Below are positions 8,710 to 18,498 of a DNA stretch of 64,000 nt, one piece after another (positions within the stretch are counted from its first letter, which is position 1; each line of letters starts with the position of its first letter). Under the pieces are notes generated by a model. It did no database searches. It was not told the DNA's origin and saw only the letters and a list, made by a program, of their open reading frames with translations. A program made the translations under genes and the position numbers. Source of the DNA: Microscillaceae bacterium (GTDB lineage Bacteria > Bacteroidota > Bacteroidia > Cytophagales > Microscillaceae). The stretch covers positions 1 to 64,000 of the forward strand of contig JANWZA010000027.1 of NCBI GenBank assembly GCA_025054775.1, written 5' to 3'.

Positions 8710-9321
8710 TTACAAAATATATTTTTCACGGAAGTTGATAGGTTTTTTTACCCTGAAATATTTTCTATGATAGTTAGTAAGACCATATTTCTCTATGGCT
8801 AAGAGGTGCTTGGGGGTAGCATAACCTACATTATTTTGCCAATCGTAATGCGGATAATGCAAGGCTAAACTTTTCATCAAGTTATCTCTATAATCTTTAG
8901 CTAAAATAGAGGCGGCGGCTATACTCAGATATAAGCTATCACCTCTCACAATACAAGTATGCGGTATAGAAGGATAAGGTTTGAAGCGGTTACCGTCTAT
9001 TAGTAGATATTCTGGTTGAGGGGTTAGCTTTTGAATAGCCCTATGCATTGCTAAAAAAGTAGCATTCAGTATGTTATATTGGTTTATCTCCTCTACTTCA
9101 GCTTGGGCAATTGCGTAGCTGATAGCTATTTTTTTAATCTCTTGTGCTAATAAAACTCTTTCAACGGGCTTTAATTTTTTAGAGTCCTTTACATAGGAAT
9201 TTTGATAGTTTCGAGGTAAAATTACAGCAGCAGCCACTACAGGTCCAGCTAAACAACCTCGCCCTACCTCATCAATACCAGCCTCTACAACCAGTGAATT
9301 GTGAAAAGAAATAAACATCAT
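8710..9321 (-). CDS. rnhB: Ribonuclease HII
   Basis: RNase HII removes single ribonucleotides and RNA primers from DNA-RNA hybrids. The 203-residue protein carries the DEVGRGCLAGPVVAAAVIL motif near residue 17, which holds the first catalytic Asp and Glu. KDSKKL follows near 46, LLIDGNRF near 105, and SIAAASILAKDYRD near 133 contains further active-site residues. Length and motif order are normal for bacterial RnhB. It is unrelated in function to the T9SS genes downstream and probably sits in its own transcript. Confidence 0.96.
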   Translation of the reverse strand: MMFISFHNSLVVEAGIDEVGRGCLAGPVVAAAVILPRNYQNSYVKDSKKLKPVERVLLAQEIKKIAISYAIAQAEVEEINQYNILNATFLAMHRAIQKLTPQPEYLLIDGNRFKPYPSIPHTCIVRGDSLYLSIAAASILAKDYRDNLMKSLALHYPHYDWQNNVGYATPKHLLAIEKYGLTNYHRKYFRVKKPINFREKYIL

Positions 9322-9463
9322 TTCTCTAATAAAGAAAATTTCTAAAAAGTAGCAAGTATGAATACCTGTATTGCAAAATTTGCAAGATTTTGAAAGAGAT
9401 TATAGTTTAAGTACCTGATTTTCAAGCATTTGAATTTAATAAATACAAGATATTATTTTATTT

Positions 9464-9946
9464 TCATCTTTGTAAACTCTCCCATTCACAAAGTTTATTC
9501 AGAAAAATAAGTACATGGTCTAATATTTTCTCTTGTGTAATTTCTTGGGGTTCTAAAAGTTCAACAGTTATGCTCTCCTCATCTGATTTTTGAATAACTC
9601 CTTGAATATAAGGATAATACATTTTTACACATACCAATCCACTGGGCGTCTGCCTGTAGATAAGATGTGCTCCATGTTTAGTAATAGGATGAGTTTCTTC
9701 TTCATACTCCTCTATAAAGGTGGAGGGCTCGTTTTTAACAGAAAGATAAATAGTTTCCAAATTTATGAAGCGATAGGTCTTTTTGACTGTTGCTTCCAAC
9801 CCCCACTCTTTTGCTTGCGTCAGGGTTCTATACAACACATCTTCGGTAAAGTTTCTCCAGTATTCTTGGCGTTGTTTTACTCTTTCGGTAATTTGATTAA
9901 GTTGAGACACTGCTTTCTTGATTGCCTCTATTTTATTCTCACTCAT
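9464..9946 (-). CDS. Conserved hypothetical protein, 160 residues
   Basis: This protein is not recognised. It is cytoplasmic in appearance, with no signal peptide or membrane segment. The first 50 residues are strongly helical and charged (KAVSQLNQITERVKQRQEYW). A mixed alpha/beta part follows, with alternating hydrophobic strands such as THPITKHGAHLIYRQTPSG and IQGVIQKSDEESITVELLEP, then a C-terminal helix. A -7 element (TACTTTTG, 9978-9971) lies 25 bases before the ATG, so it is likely expressed on its own. No function is proposed. Confidence 0.7.
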   Translation of the reverse strand: MSENKIEAIKKAVSQLNQITERVKQRQEYWRNFTEDVLYRTLTQAKEWGLEATVKKTYRFINLETIYLSVKNEPSTFIEEYEEETHPITKHGAHLIYRQTPSGLVCVKMYYPYIQGVIQKSDEESITVELLEPQEITQEKILDHVLIFLNKLCEWESLQR

Positions 9947-9970
9947 GGAATAGATAGAAATTTTTTCTTA

Positions 9971-9978
9971 CAAAAGTA
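9971..9978 (-). promoter_or_regulatory. -7 element before the 160-residue protein
   Basis: The minus strand reads TACTTTTG (TAnnTTTG) 25 bases before the start codon at 9946. Confidence 0.45.
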
Positions 9979-10019
9979 AAAAATTTGACTAACCTAAGGT
10001 TATTTGTAAAGGAATAAAA

Positions 10020-10060
10020 AAGTCTTTGCGTACCTTTTTTATATTGATAAGCAAAGACTT
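10020..10060 (-). terminator. Rho-independent terminator after the small lipoprotein gene
   Basis: A 10-bp perfect stem (10020-10029 with 10051-10060) lies 28 bases past the stop of the lipoprotein gene. On the minus strand the stem runs straight into six T residues, a classic intrinsic terminator. Confidence 0.85.
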
Positions 10061-10087
10061 AAATAGTGGTTTCTTATTCTATTCACA

Positions 10088-10501
10088 CTATTCTCTCACT
10101 AGGTAAAAAACTCTATTAGCTACCCCCACCTTATCACTTGGTGCTTCCTGTTGGAAAAATAAGAAATCCTTTCCACTTTCTCTGCCCAAGCGAACATTCA
10201 AGAACATTTGCCCATTGCTCAGTTGTATCGTAAATGGAATACCACTTCCTATTCTTTCAAAGGTAAGGTCAAGCGTCGTACCATCAAAATTAGTAATTCG
10301 CATGTTTTTACCTTGAATATTGAGCCTAAATGCTGTCCAACCTATAGTAACATCTACGCCATTTTCAAGAACACCTGCTACTTCACGGGGTTTCCAGTTC
10401 CCATCTAGAGAGGGTTCGGCTTCTTTTTTCTTGCACCTTACTGCTACATTAAGTAGCATTACCACGCATAAGGATATGAATAATAAGTTTTTTGCCTTCA
10501 T
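10088..10501 (-). CDS. Small lipoprotein, lipocalin-like
   Basis: This 137-residue exported protein has a signal sequence ending in NVAVRC, and Cys23 is the probable lipidation site. KKKEAEPSLDGNWKP follows; an early GxW is typical of lipocalin-like small lipoproteins of Bacteroidota. The rest alternates short hydrophobic strands and turns (MRITNFDGTTLDLTFERIG), consistent with a small beta-barrel. The specific function is unknown. It has its own terminator and stands alone between unrelated genes. The lipobox has an unusual Arg just before the Cys, which lowers confidence in lipidation. Confidence 0.75.
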   Translation of the reverse strand: MKAKNLLFISLCVVMLLNVAVRCKKKEAEPSLDGNWKPREVAGVLENGVDVTIGWTAFRLNIQGKNMRITNFDGTTLDLTFERIGSGIPFTIQLSNGQMFLNVRLGRESGKDFLFFQQEAPSDKVGVANRVFYLVRE

Positions 10502-10580
10502 TTGTATTATCTGTTAAGATTTTTCTACAAAAGTTAAAATTTTATATACAAGTAATTAATTTTTTTTGTATAAGTAAATA

Positions 10581-10610
10581 TCAATGCAAAAGCCAAAGCC
10601 TTTGCATTGA
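10581..10610 (-). terminator. Hairpin after the giant adhesin gene
   Basis: A 10-bp perfect stem (10581-10590 with 10601-10610) with a 10-base loop starts 11 bases past the adhesin stop at 10622. No immediate T-run follows, so it is a probable but not classic terminator. Confidence 0.55.
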
Positions 10611-10621
10611 GTACTAACGAA

Positions 10622-13600
10622 TTAGTTTTTCACGAATTTACGTACCACAACTTGTTTACCATCATTGATTTGTAACATATATACGCCTGCAGCTAGGTTT
10701 CTTACATTTAGTTCGTAGTAAGATTGCTGAATATTTGCCTCAAAGCTATCAACTGTTTTACCATTTATGTCGGTAATAGTAAAACGAAGTTTACCTTTGA
10801 GAGTAGCTAAATCAATTATCAAGTCATTTTCGGTAGGATTTGGATAGATATTAACCTCTGTGCTTGTAGATACAAGTTCTTGGGCTGTAACCAAATCCAA
10901 GGCTACTACATTAGAATAAGCTCCTTCACCGCCTTGGTTCACGGCTCTTACGCGATAGAAATATACTCTACGCTCAGGGAAGCCTCCATCATTAAATGAA
11001 GTTACATTACCTGCTACAGTAGCAATTCTCACGAAGCCTGAATTTCTATCCGTAGAACGTTCTATTTCGTAACCTGTTATGACTCCTCCTGGGCTATTCC
11101 ACTCTAACAAAGCACGTAGTACAGGTTGAGGACGTACACGCAAATTGAGTGGTGCGCCAGGAGCATTAGGAGGCTCTACAGTGAAAGGTTTAGTATCACT
11201 TCCTGGATTGAAGTTAGCATCTCCTGCTTGGCTTGCGGTAATTTGTGTTGTACCTATTCCTACAATCGTGATAAGCCCTGTTGTCGCGTTGATAGTAGCT
11301 ACAGAAGGGTTTGAACTACTGTAGGTAATAGGATAGTTGGCTGCAGGTGTCAAGTTGGTGGTAGCTGTTACGGTAAAGTTAGGATCACCTAACTTACGAT
11401 TAGCAATAGCAGGCAAAGTTACGATTTGATTGCCTTTCTCTACTGTAAGCACAGCAGTAGCACTGCCATCCTCGTAATCTGCATTACCTAAGATAGTTGC
11501 AGTAATAGTAGAAGTACCTACGCCTACTGCGGTAATAGTAGTACCTGATATAGTGGCTACTGCTAAATTAGAACTTGTATAGCTAAACGAATTACCCGTA
11601 CCTGGTCCGTTTTGTGTTACCGAAGCACTCACTGTACGCGTAGGATTAGGTTGAGCCATAGCCACAGTAGCATTAGGTGAGATGGTAAGCGTTACGTTTT
11701 GTAAAGCTTTGTTTACCACTAATTGCCTTGTTACACTAGTAGCAGGAGCGAAAAGTGAGTTACCTGCTTGCGAAGCTGTAATATCGGTTGTGCCTATGTC
11801 TATGATAGTAACTTCCCCTGTGGTAGCATTTACGGTAGCTACTGAAGGGTTAGAACTTGTATAAGTTACAGGCAGACCTGAGCTTGCAGTTGCATTAAGT
11901 GTAAAGTTGGGATCAAATTTTCTACGTGGTGTAATTGGAGCGAAAGTAATAGTTTGTGTTGCCTGTACTGCTGTACCTGTTAAGTTTACAATATAAGGAT
12001 TTTCATCGGAGTCACTATTTACGATACTTAGTTGTGCGGTACGAGTTCCTATGGCAGTTGGAGTAAAGGTTATTTGTAAGTTAGTAGAGCCTCCAGGGGC
12101 CAAAGTTGCAGGCAAAGTAGTTGGATTGAGGCTATACTCTGCCGCATGGGTACCTGTAAGAGTCATCGTACCTAAGTTCAATACAGAGCAACCCGTATTA
12201 CGAATTGTGAGCGTAACATTGCTTGAACCACCTGCCACTTGAGCGTTAGGTAGGGTAACTGTACCTCCACTGGGTACAGCAACTGTACCATTAAATAGAT
12301 CAATTTCAGGCGTAGGTGGCAGAGATGCTACGCAAGAGATGGTTGCATCCCAACCAGACGCTACTACACTAAAATCACTTCGGAAGCGGAAGGTCAAAGC
12401 ACCATTACAAGCGGTAGAAGTTATGACAGCAGGAATAGAAGTACCAGTAAATGAACCAATTAGTGGTGCAGAGATTGAATTACCATTGTAAACATCTAAG
12501 AAATCATAGCCACTTTCTAAGTTAAATGAGTTGAAAGTAACTTGTATTCTATTACCTGATGTAGGTACGAAGGTTACTACACCATTTTCATTGTTTTGAT
12601 AGTTACCTGTTGCTCCTCCACTATCAAAGAAAAAGCCTGCACAAGTGGTAAAAGTTTGTGTGCCTGTGGTGGGCATATTTACAATAAATACACCTGTACC
12701 TGTCAAGTTCACGATGTAGGGGTTGTTAGCAGGAGGAACAGTTACGTTACTTGCAATACTTAACTGTGCTGTTTTAGGTCCGATGCTTGTGGGAGCTAAA
12801 CGTACAATGAAGTTCGCACTGCCCCCTGGAGCGATAGAAGCAGGTAGTAGCCCTTGATTGATTTCAAACTCAGAAGCGTTAGGTCCTGAAATTTGTATTG
12901 GTGGATTGTTTGTAAAGTTCAAAGGTACGTTCCCTGTGTTAGTAATAGTTATAGGGAAAGAGGTACCTGTTTGTCCTACGTTAGCTGTACCTACATTAAG
13001 TGTGCCACCACTTGGCAAAGGATTGGCATTTACACTCAAAGAAATGAGTGGGGCTACTACGTTGGCAGTCAAGGTAATTACAAAAGGATTTTCGCCATAC
13101 GCATCATTACTTATGATAGCAATAGTAGCCGTTTTTGTACCCAAAGAAGTAGGTGTAAGTGTTACCGTAAAATTGGCAGTTTGTAATAATGCTAATCCTG
13201 CAGGAGGAGTAGGCAAGCCCGTATCATCAACTGAGAACTCACTTGCGTTAGCACCACCTATCGTAATTTTATTAGGTGAACCATTAAATAACAAGGTAGC
13301 TATACCAAGATTTTGTGTTGTAAAAGTAGTACTTGAACTACTTCCAAGATTTACGGTGCCTAAATTGAATGTACCAAAGTTGGTCAATTGCGTAGTTCCT
13401 TGTTTTACATCTATCTTAGGATTTGTAAAACCTACTACAAACAAAGAATAGCTACGAGTAGTACCACAAGCAGGCGGCGTTCCTGAGAATTGTACCGTAA
13501 AGTTGAACGTAGCATTTCCTACGGTAGGCGTACCTGAAATTACCCCCGTGGTAGGGTTCAAGGTTAAGCCAGGAGGTAAGCTTCCCGAGCTAATTGACCA

Positions 13601-16600
13601 TGTTCCTGGAACAGCAGGCGTGAAACTTAAACTTACACTATAAGCCGTATTGAAGGTAGCGTTGGGAAGTGAGGAAGTAGCAGGAGTTATATCTACTACC
13701 GAGGTGAACTCGTAGGCTCCAATGTCAGGTGTGGTCGCACTACGCGTTGCCCCTGTAATGTCGGTAGTAACTCCCACAAAAGTACCTAGATTATCTACTG
13801 TGCAAGATGTAGGTAGTAAGTTTGTGGCAGATGTGAAATTAGGATTTGTACTAACAGAATTAGCATTTTGCCCAAAACTTGTTTGAATACTACCTAAATT
13901 AAGCCTATCTACTCCTCCAATGAGTCCTAGTACTCCTTGCGAGCCACTCACAAAGTAGTTATTAAAATTAATATTCGTGAAGGCAGTATTGGGTGCCTCA
14001 GAAGCAATAGCATAAGTTTTTGCACTAGTGGCATTTGTATTCACAAGATTAGTTGCAAAGACATTATTTCTTATATCCAAATTAGTTACGCTACTTCCTA
14101 TGTGCAGCACAGCAGACGTAGTTCCACTTCCATTTCCTGCAAAAGATCCACTTCCTAAGTTAATTGAGTTGTGATATAATCTTACTCCTCCAGTAGTACC
14201 CACAATGCGCATACCTAGTATAATATCTGAAGAGTTAATCCCTGTCCAGCCATCTCCTCGAATATCAGAAATTACGTTATTAGAAAAAGTAAGATTACTG
14301 TTAGGATTGCCTGTGTTTACTACAATACCCTTTCCTCCATACCCACTAGTACCTGTAAAATGAATAGATCGAATTTCATTAGCATTAAAGGTGGAGTTGA
14401 TAACATTAGCAGCTACATTAATCCCTATGGGATTTAAGGTAGTGGTAATAATATCAGAAATAGTGTTATTAGTTACTTGCAAGCCATTATTGTTGGAGAA
14501 GAACATACCTATAAAGCCTATTCTGTCGGCTGCTATGCTTGAGCCTACATTGTTTTGCGTTACTATGTTACCTGTATTCAATGCCGCATTTCCAGCGATA
14601 GCTATACCATACTGAGCCCTTACAGTGTTGTTGTTTTGGATAACTAGGTTATTATTAGGTGCTTCAGCCGCGCCGCCTGCCGTAACACCGCTTCCGCTAA
14701 ATATACAACCAAAGGTGGTATTAGGGGCATTTCCACGCACAACTAAATTTTTGAAGGTATTGTTATTCGCTCCATTAGTGGCACTGGCACTACCATTCCA
14801 AATTACAAAACTTGAAGTACTAGAACTATTGTTAACAATAGTCATATCACGCGTAGTACCATTTACGGTATTACTACCATCAATTGTTACGCGGTCTGCT
14901 CCTATTAGGCGAATGATAGCTGTGGCACTACTTCCTGAAATAGTTGGCGTAGTATTAGGTGCGGGCTTAATAGTAATTGTAAAATTAGAACCTGCAGGTT
15001 CTTCAGTGAATTGATTCAAAGCCACCGCTCCTGTTTCAGCCGTAAGATTTGAGGTAATCAACGCGGTAATGTCACCAGATACTACACCATTGTTGATTGC
15101 CTCAAACAAGCCTCCTGGATTAGTCAAAGATGTAAATGTTTGCGAGGTACCCACATTGATAGTGCCTGAGTAAGCTACAGAAACAAAATATTGGTTAATA
15201 GTACCTCCAATAGGGAAGTTAGCGGCTGTCAAGTTTACCGAAGTGGGTGCTGTGGCAAACGTACCCGAGTTGATACCTACATTAGGAGTTCCTGCTAAGT
15301 CTTGGGCTACTACAAAATACTGGATAATTGTACCTGTGTTAACTGGACCGAAAAGCAACGAGTAATCAAGTGTGAAATTAAAAGGAGAAGCAGCATTGCT
15401 TGCCTCTACAAATTTCCATCCATTAGTGGCATTAGTATTGTCCACAAAGGTATTAGCATCAGTAGAGCGTTTGTAATATACTCTTGGGCGAGTACCTGCG
15501 GTGGTATTTACGCCACTAGGATCTGTAATCACTACCCCATTAAAAGGTCGGTTAGCTAATGAAGAGGTATTGCCAAGTGGTGTATAAGTGATAGTAGGTG
15601 GGAATAGATCAATGAAGCCGAAATCACCTTCATAGGCTCCTGCATCGGGAGAAAAACCTCCACCATTAGTTTGCCCTGCTTGCGGATAACCTGTACGTAT
15701 CCCTAAGCCGTTGTAAGCATCTACCAAACCCGCAATTACATCTCCTCTACTCTCTACACGGGTAGCAGTGGCAGGAGGTTGAAGGAAAGTAGCATCTGCC
15801 CCATTGGTAGAAACAAAGGCTACGTTTTCTACATCAGAAAGTTGGTCGCGATTTACCATGAAGGTACGAAGCTGGGTTATTGTATTCATTCTATTCACAG
15901 TACCTGTACCTGTACCTTCTACATAGAGCAAATGATTATTTGTACCTGCCGAAGAGTTTACCCACAAAATATTTCTGTTAGAAGTAGTAGCATAGTTAGA
16001 AGGTACTACCCCTGATGTTCCTGCCGTGCTACGTCTGATGACAGCAGTTTGCCCATTATCTGCGTTATTAGCAGCGGCTTGGGCAGGCGTAGAAAGATTT
16101 ACAAGTACGTTGTTTCTGAGGCTCACTGAGGTAGGTGAACTGCTAAAACTTACACAAGAGGTTCCAAAAGTAGTGGTAGAGGTACTGGTTGCATTCAAAT
16201 AAACGGTGTTGTGGAATACGTTGCAAGTACCTGTACTTGTTATATCAATCCCTCTTATGGCATTAGTGCTTGTAGAAGCAGGTGCTGTTAAATTTCCAAT
16301 AACATTATTTTGGATATTCACTGTCGTTCCCCCTGTAACAGTGATACCATTTACAGTACCAAGTGTGTTTGAACTTGAAATATTATAAATTTTATTTCTA
16401 AGAATATTAGACGTTGGGGTTAAAGAAGATATGGCATTTACGGCTGCCCCAGTAGAGTTCAGGTTACTAATTGTATTTTGCACAATTGTTGAGATAGTCG
16501 CACTTGCTCCTACAGAAATTCCAACAACTGTTCCTTGCCCAGAGATATTATCGATAATATTACCACTAACAACATTTCCACTTCCCGAGCTTCCACCAAA

Positions 16601-18175
16601 ATTAATAGTCATAACAGTAATAGTACCTCCCCCCCCTATCCAATTAGTAAAAGTATTGTTGGATATTGTTTTATTTACTGTACCACCATCTGTGTTAGAC
16701 CAGCCTGTGAGTGTTGTAGCTCCTGTAACTGTAATATTTGAAAAGTTATTATTATTGTTGTTTACAACAGCACCTGCTACTGAAGTAGCATTAGTTGTAA
16801 AAATCAGCACTGTGCCGCCAGCTCCTGTTTTAGTAAAAGAGCCAACAATAGAGTTGTTATTAACATTTTGAGTACCTGTAGCCGACAGAGTTACATCGTT
16901 ACTAATAAAAGTTACATTTCCTGTGGTATTTACATTGATGTTTGTAAATGTGTTGTTGTTTATATTTTGCGAAAGCGTAGCCATTGCATTGCGGATGAAA
17001 GTAATAGCAGCCGTTCCCGCAACCGTATGTCCAAAATTATTGAAGTCATTATTACTAATAGACAAACTTGATGTTGCCGTACTAGTAGTAGCTTCTACTA
17101 TTATGCCTTCTATTGATCCTGCTGCAGCACCACTTCTTAATGAAATGTTATTATTGTTAATGGCATTCGTATGAGTACCCACAGGGGCAGCATTAAAAGC
17201 AGGAATGAAAACTCCACGAAGTGTGCCTGAGGTAACTCCTCCTACTGAGCTTGTAATCGTATTATGCGTAATGGAGTAATTTACTGTATTTCTCACTAAA
17301 ATACCATTTACCGTACCAGAAACATTAGCATAACTCGAAAACGTTCCAGTGGTACCAAAGTCAGTAATTGTATTAGCATTGGCTGCACTACCACCAATAG
17401 TTAGCGAATTATTATAGTCTGCAGCGGCAGTAGGTCCTACTATGCAAATCCCATTATTTACATTGGAAATATTGTTTCTAATAATCGTCAAGTTATTATT
17501 CCCTCCAGTAGCTCCTGTAGCACTGGCAACGGTACCAACTGCTGTAGGAGAATGAGTGGAGTTTGCATAAATCCCCCAAGTGTTTGGGTATGTTCTATTA
17601 AGTGTTATAGTACAACCATCAATAGTAATATTTTGACAGCCATTTGTGGTTGTAGCATATAGCAAAGCAATTCCCCACTCGGTCATATTATTTGTTGTCG
17701 CTGCTGTTATTGTATTTGCTGCATTTTCTAAAAGCGTAAGCTCTCTTATTGTAATAAAATCACCACCATGTATCTTAATGATACCATCATTTAAACTTCC
17801 AGATGGTTGAGGGTTTGGTGCCGTAAAAGTCGGATTTGCACCACTTCCCGATTTTTGAATAATAATCGGACCATTTGCTGTACCCGTGGCAGTTATCACA
17901 AACCCCCCCGCAGGGGCTGTTTCAGTGTAGCCAGCAGCAATGTTTAAGGTTACTCCTCCTGGACCTATACCATTCGTATTGATGTCGTTAACGAAAGCGT
18001 TAAAGCTGGCATAATCGCCAGGAAGGGTTTTTATCCCAGAGACCTGTGCTTTCACCTGCCCCCCAACAAACAATGCCAAAGTGAGCAGTGAAGACACAAA
18101 ACACTTTGATAAAAATGTAACTCGCTTTTCCCTCTTGAAGGGAAATGTCCACCTAACTTTGTAGTTTTTATTCAT
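10622..18175 (-). CDS. Giant modular surface adhesin with T9SS sorting domain
   Basis: This 2517-residue protein is probably secreted by the T9SS and held at the surface or released. A signal peptide ends near KAQ (about 44). Two long Asn/Thr-rich parallel beta-helix regions follow (about 50-860 and 975-1495), each ending in a DxGAYE motif. Next are a putative Ig domain (PPGLTLNPTTGVISGTP, about 1530) and three choice-of-anchor-D/HYDIN-like domains (about 1585, 1708 and 1955). A CUB-like domain lies between the second and third (about 1831-1952). Three Big-type repeats with YTSSNPSVAT-like motifs (about 2070-2340) and a fibronectin III domain (about 2340-2430) come after. The last 80 residues are a type A sorting domain (VNIYPNPTEND ... 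AAGVYMLQI ... VRKFVKN). It has no operon partner; T9SS genes lie 2 kb downstream. Confidence 0.93.
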   Translation of the reverse strand: MNKNYKVRWTFPFKREKRVTFLSKCFVSSLLTLALFVGGQVKAQVSGIKTLPGDYASFNAFVNDINTNGIGPGGVTLNIAAGYTETAPAGGFVITATGTANGPIIIQKSGSGANPTFTAPNPQPSGSLNDGIIKIHGGDFITIRELTLLENAANTITAATTNNMTEWGIALLYATTTNGCQNITIDGCTITLNRTYPNTWGIYANSTHSPTAVGTVASATGATGGNNNLTIIRNNISNVNNGICIVGPTAAADYNNSLTIGGSAANANTITDFGTTGTFSSYANVSGTVNGILVRNTVNYSITHNTITSSVGGVTSGTLRGVFIPAFNAAPVGTHTNAINNNNISLRSGAAAGSIEGIIVEATTSTATSSLSISNNDFNNFGHTVAGTAAITFIRNAMATLSQNINNNTFTNINVNTTGNVTFISNDVTLSATGTQNVNNNSIVGSFTKTGAGGTVLIFTTNATSVAGAVVNNNNNNFSNITVTGATTLTGWSNTDGGTVNKTISNNTFTNWIGGGGTITVMTINFGGSSGSGNVVSGNIIDNISGQGTVVGISVGASATISTIVQNTISNLNSTGAAVNAISSLTPTSNILRNKIYNISSSNTLGTVNGITVTGGTTVNIQNNVIGNLTAPASTSTNAIRGIDITSTGTCNVFHNTVYLNATSTSTTTFGTSCVSFSSSPTSVSLRNNVLVNLSTPAQAAANNADNGQTAVIRRSTAGTSGVVPSNYATTSNRNILWVNSSAGTNNHLLYVEGTGTGTVNRMNTITQLRTFMVNRDQLSDVENVAFVSTNGADATFLQPPATATRVESRGDVIAGLVDAYNGLGIRTGYPQAGQTNGGGFSPDAGAYEGDFGFIDLFPPTITYTPLGNTSSLANRPFNGVVITDPSGVNTTAGTRPRVYYKRSTDANTFVDNTNATNGWKFVEASNAASPFNFTLDYSLLFGPVNTGTIIQYFVVAQDLAGTPNVGINSGTFATAPTSVNLTAANFPIGGTINQYFVSVAYSGTINVGTSQTFTSLTNPGGLFEAINNGVVSGDITALITSNLTAETGAVALNQFTEEPAGSNFTITIKPAPNTTPTISGSSATAIIRLIGADRVTIDGSNTVNGTTRDMTIVNNSSSTSSFVIWNGSASATNGANNNTFKNLVVRGNAPNTTFGCIFSGSGVTAGGAAEAPNNNLVIQNNNTVRAQYGIAIAGNAALNTGNIVTQNNVGSSIAADRIGFIGMFFSNNNGLQVTNNTISDIITTTLNPIGINVAANVINSTFNANEIRSIHFTGTSGYGGKGIVVNTGNPNSNLTFSNNVISDIRGDGWTGINSSDIILGMRIVGTTGGVRLYHNSINLGSGSFAGNGSGTTSAVLHIGSSVTNLDIRNNVFATNLVNTNATSAKTYAIASEAPNTAFTNINFNNYFVSGSQGVLGLIGGVDRLNLGSIQTSFGQNANSVSTNPNFTSATNLLPTSCTVDNLGTFVGVTTDITGATRSATTPDIGAYEFTSVVDITPATSSLPNATFNTAYSVSLSFTPAVPGTWSISSGSLPPGLTLNPTTGVISGTPTVGNATFNFTVQFSGTPPACGTTRSYSLFVVGFTNPKIDVKQGTTQLTNFGTFNLGTVNLGSSSSTTFTTQNLGIATLLFNGSPNKITIGGANASEFSVDDTGLPTPPAGLALLQTANFTVTLTPTSLGTKTATIAIISNDAYGENPFVITLTANVVAPLISLSVNANPLPSGGTLNVGTANVGQTGTSFPITITNTGNVPLNFTNNPPIQISGPNASEFEINQGLLPASIAPGGSANFIVRLAPTSIGPKTAQLSIASNVTVPPANNPYIVNLTGTGVFIVNMPTTGTQTFTTCAGFFFDSGGATGNYQNNENGVVTFVPTSGNRIQVTFNSFNLESGYDFLDVYNGNSISAPLIGSFTGTSIPAVITSTACNGALTFRFRSDFSVVASGWDATISCVASLPPTPEIDLFNGTVAVPSGGTVTLPNAQVAGGSSNVTLTIRNTGCSVLNLGTMTLTGTHAAEYSLNPTTLPATLAPGGSTNLQITFTPTAIGTRTAQLSIVNSDSDENPYIVNLTGTAVQATQTITFAPITPRRKFDPNFTLNATASSGLPVTYTSSNPSVATVNATTGEVTIIDIGTTDITASQAGNSLFAPATSVTRQLVVNKALQNVTLTISPNATVAMAQPNPTRTVSASVTQNGPGTGNSFSYTSSNLAVATISGTTITAVGVGTSTITATILGNADYEDGSATAVLTVEKGNQIVTLPAIANRKLGDPNFTVTATTNLTPAANYPITYSSSNPSVATINATTGLITIVGIGTTQITASQAGDANFNPGSDTKPFTVEPPNAPGAPLNLRVRPQPVLRALLEWNSPGGVITGYEIERSTDRNSGFVRIATVAGNVTSFNDGGFPERRVYFYRVRAVNQGGEGAYSNVVALDLVTAQELVSTSTEVNIYPNPTENDLIIDLATLKGKLRFTITDINGKTVDSFEANIQQSYYELNVRNLAAGVYMLQINDGKQVVVRKFVKN

Positions 18176-18325
18176 AATTCTAAAAAGTGTTGAATTAAAA
18201 AATATTAAATTTTGGTTAAGATTAAATACAATTTCTTAAGTTATTTACTTATTTCAATTTAATTTGTTGAAAACTTAACGGCTTTGACTGCCTCTTACCA
18301 GGTTGCCTATAATTCACTTTTTGCC

Positions 18326-18361
18326 GAGCAAGTATTTTCAAGGTTGAAAATACATTGGCTC
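18326..18361 (-). promoter_or_regulatory. Imperfect hairpin in the adhesin leader / nuoM trailer
   Basis: The 323-base gap between nuoM and the adhesin contains a stem gtattttcaa (18332-18341) with ttgaaaatac (18344-18353). Outer pairing of gagc with gctc extends it to 18326-18361. It could end the nuoM transcript or act in the long adhesin 5' leader. Nothing else but AT-rich DNA and one -7 element was seen in this gap. Confidence 0.45.
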
Positions 18362-18402
18362 AAATTTAAATTTTCGTGAAATTACATATTTTTTTTAAAA
18401 TG

Positions 18403-18410
18403 CAAAGATA
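18403..18410 (-). promoter_or_regulatory. -7 element for the giant adhesin
   Basis: The minus strand reads TATCTTTG, matching TAnnTTTG. It would give a leader of about 220 bases before the adhesin ATG. Confidence 0.5.
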
Positions 18411-18498
18411 ATTTTTTTTTCTAAGCAAAAAAATTTTCAGATGGTTTTTCTAAGTATTTGAAAATCAATCAAAAAAACAACTAAATATTTTGTGAAAT

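Noticed and set aside
11126-17174. Many plus-strand open frames inside the giant adhesin gene
   Set aside because: They are antisense shadows of a Thr/Asn/Val-rich repetitive coding region; none shows a protein-like signal or promoter.
10622-18175. Repeated short motifs in the adhesin gene as a possible CRISPR or satellite array
   Set aside because: The repeats are protein-level beta-helix turns with varying DNA sequence and no regular spacers.
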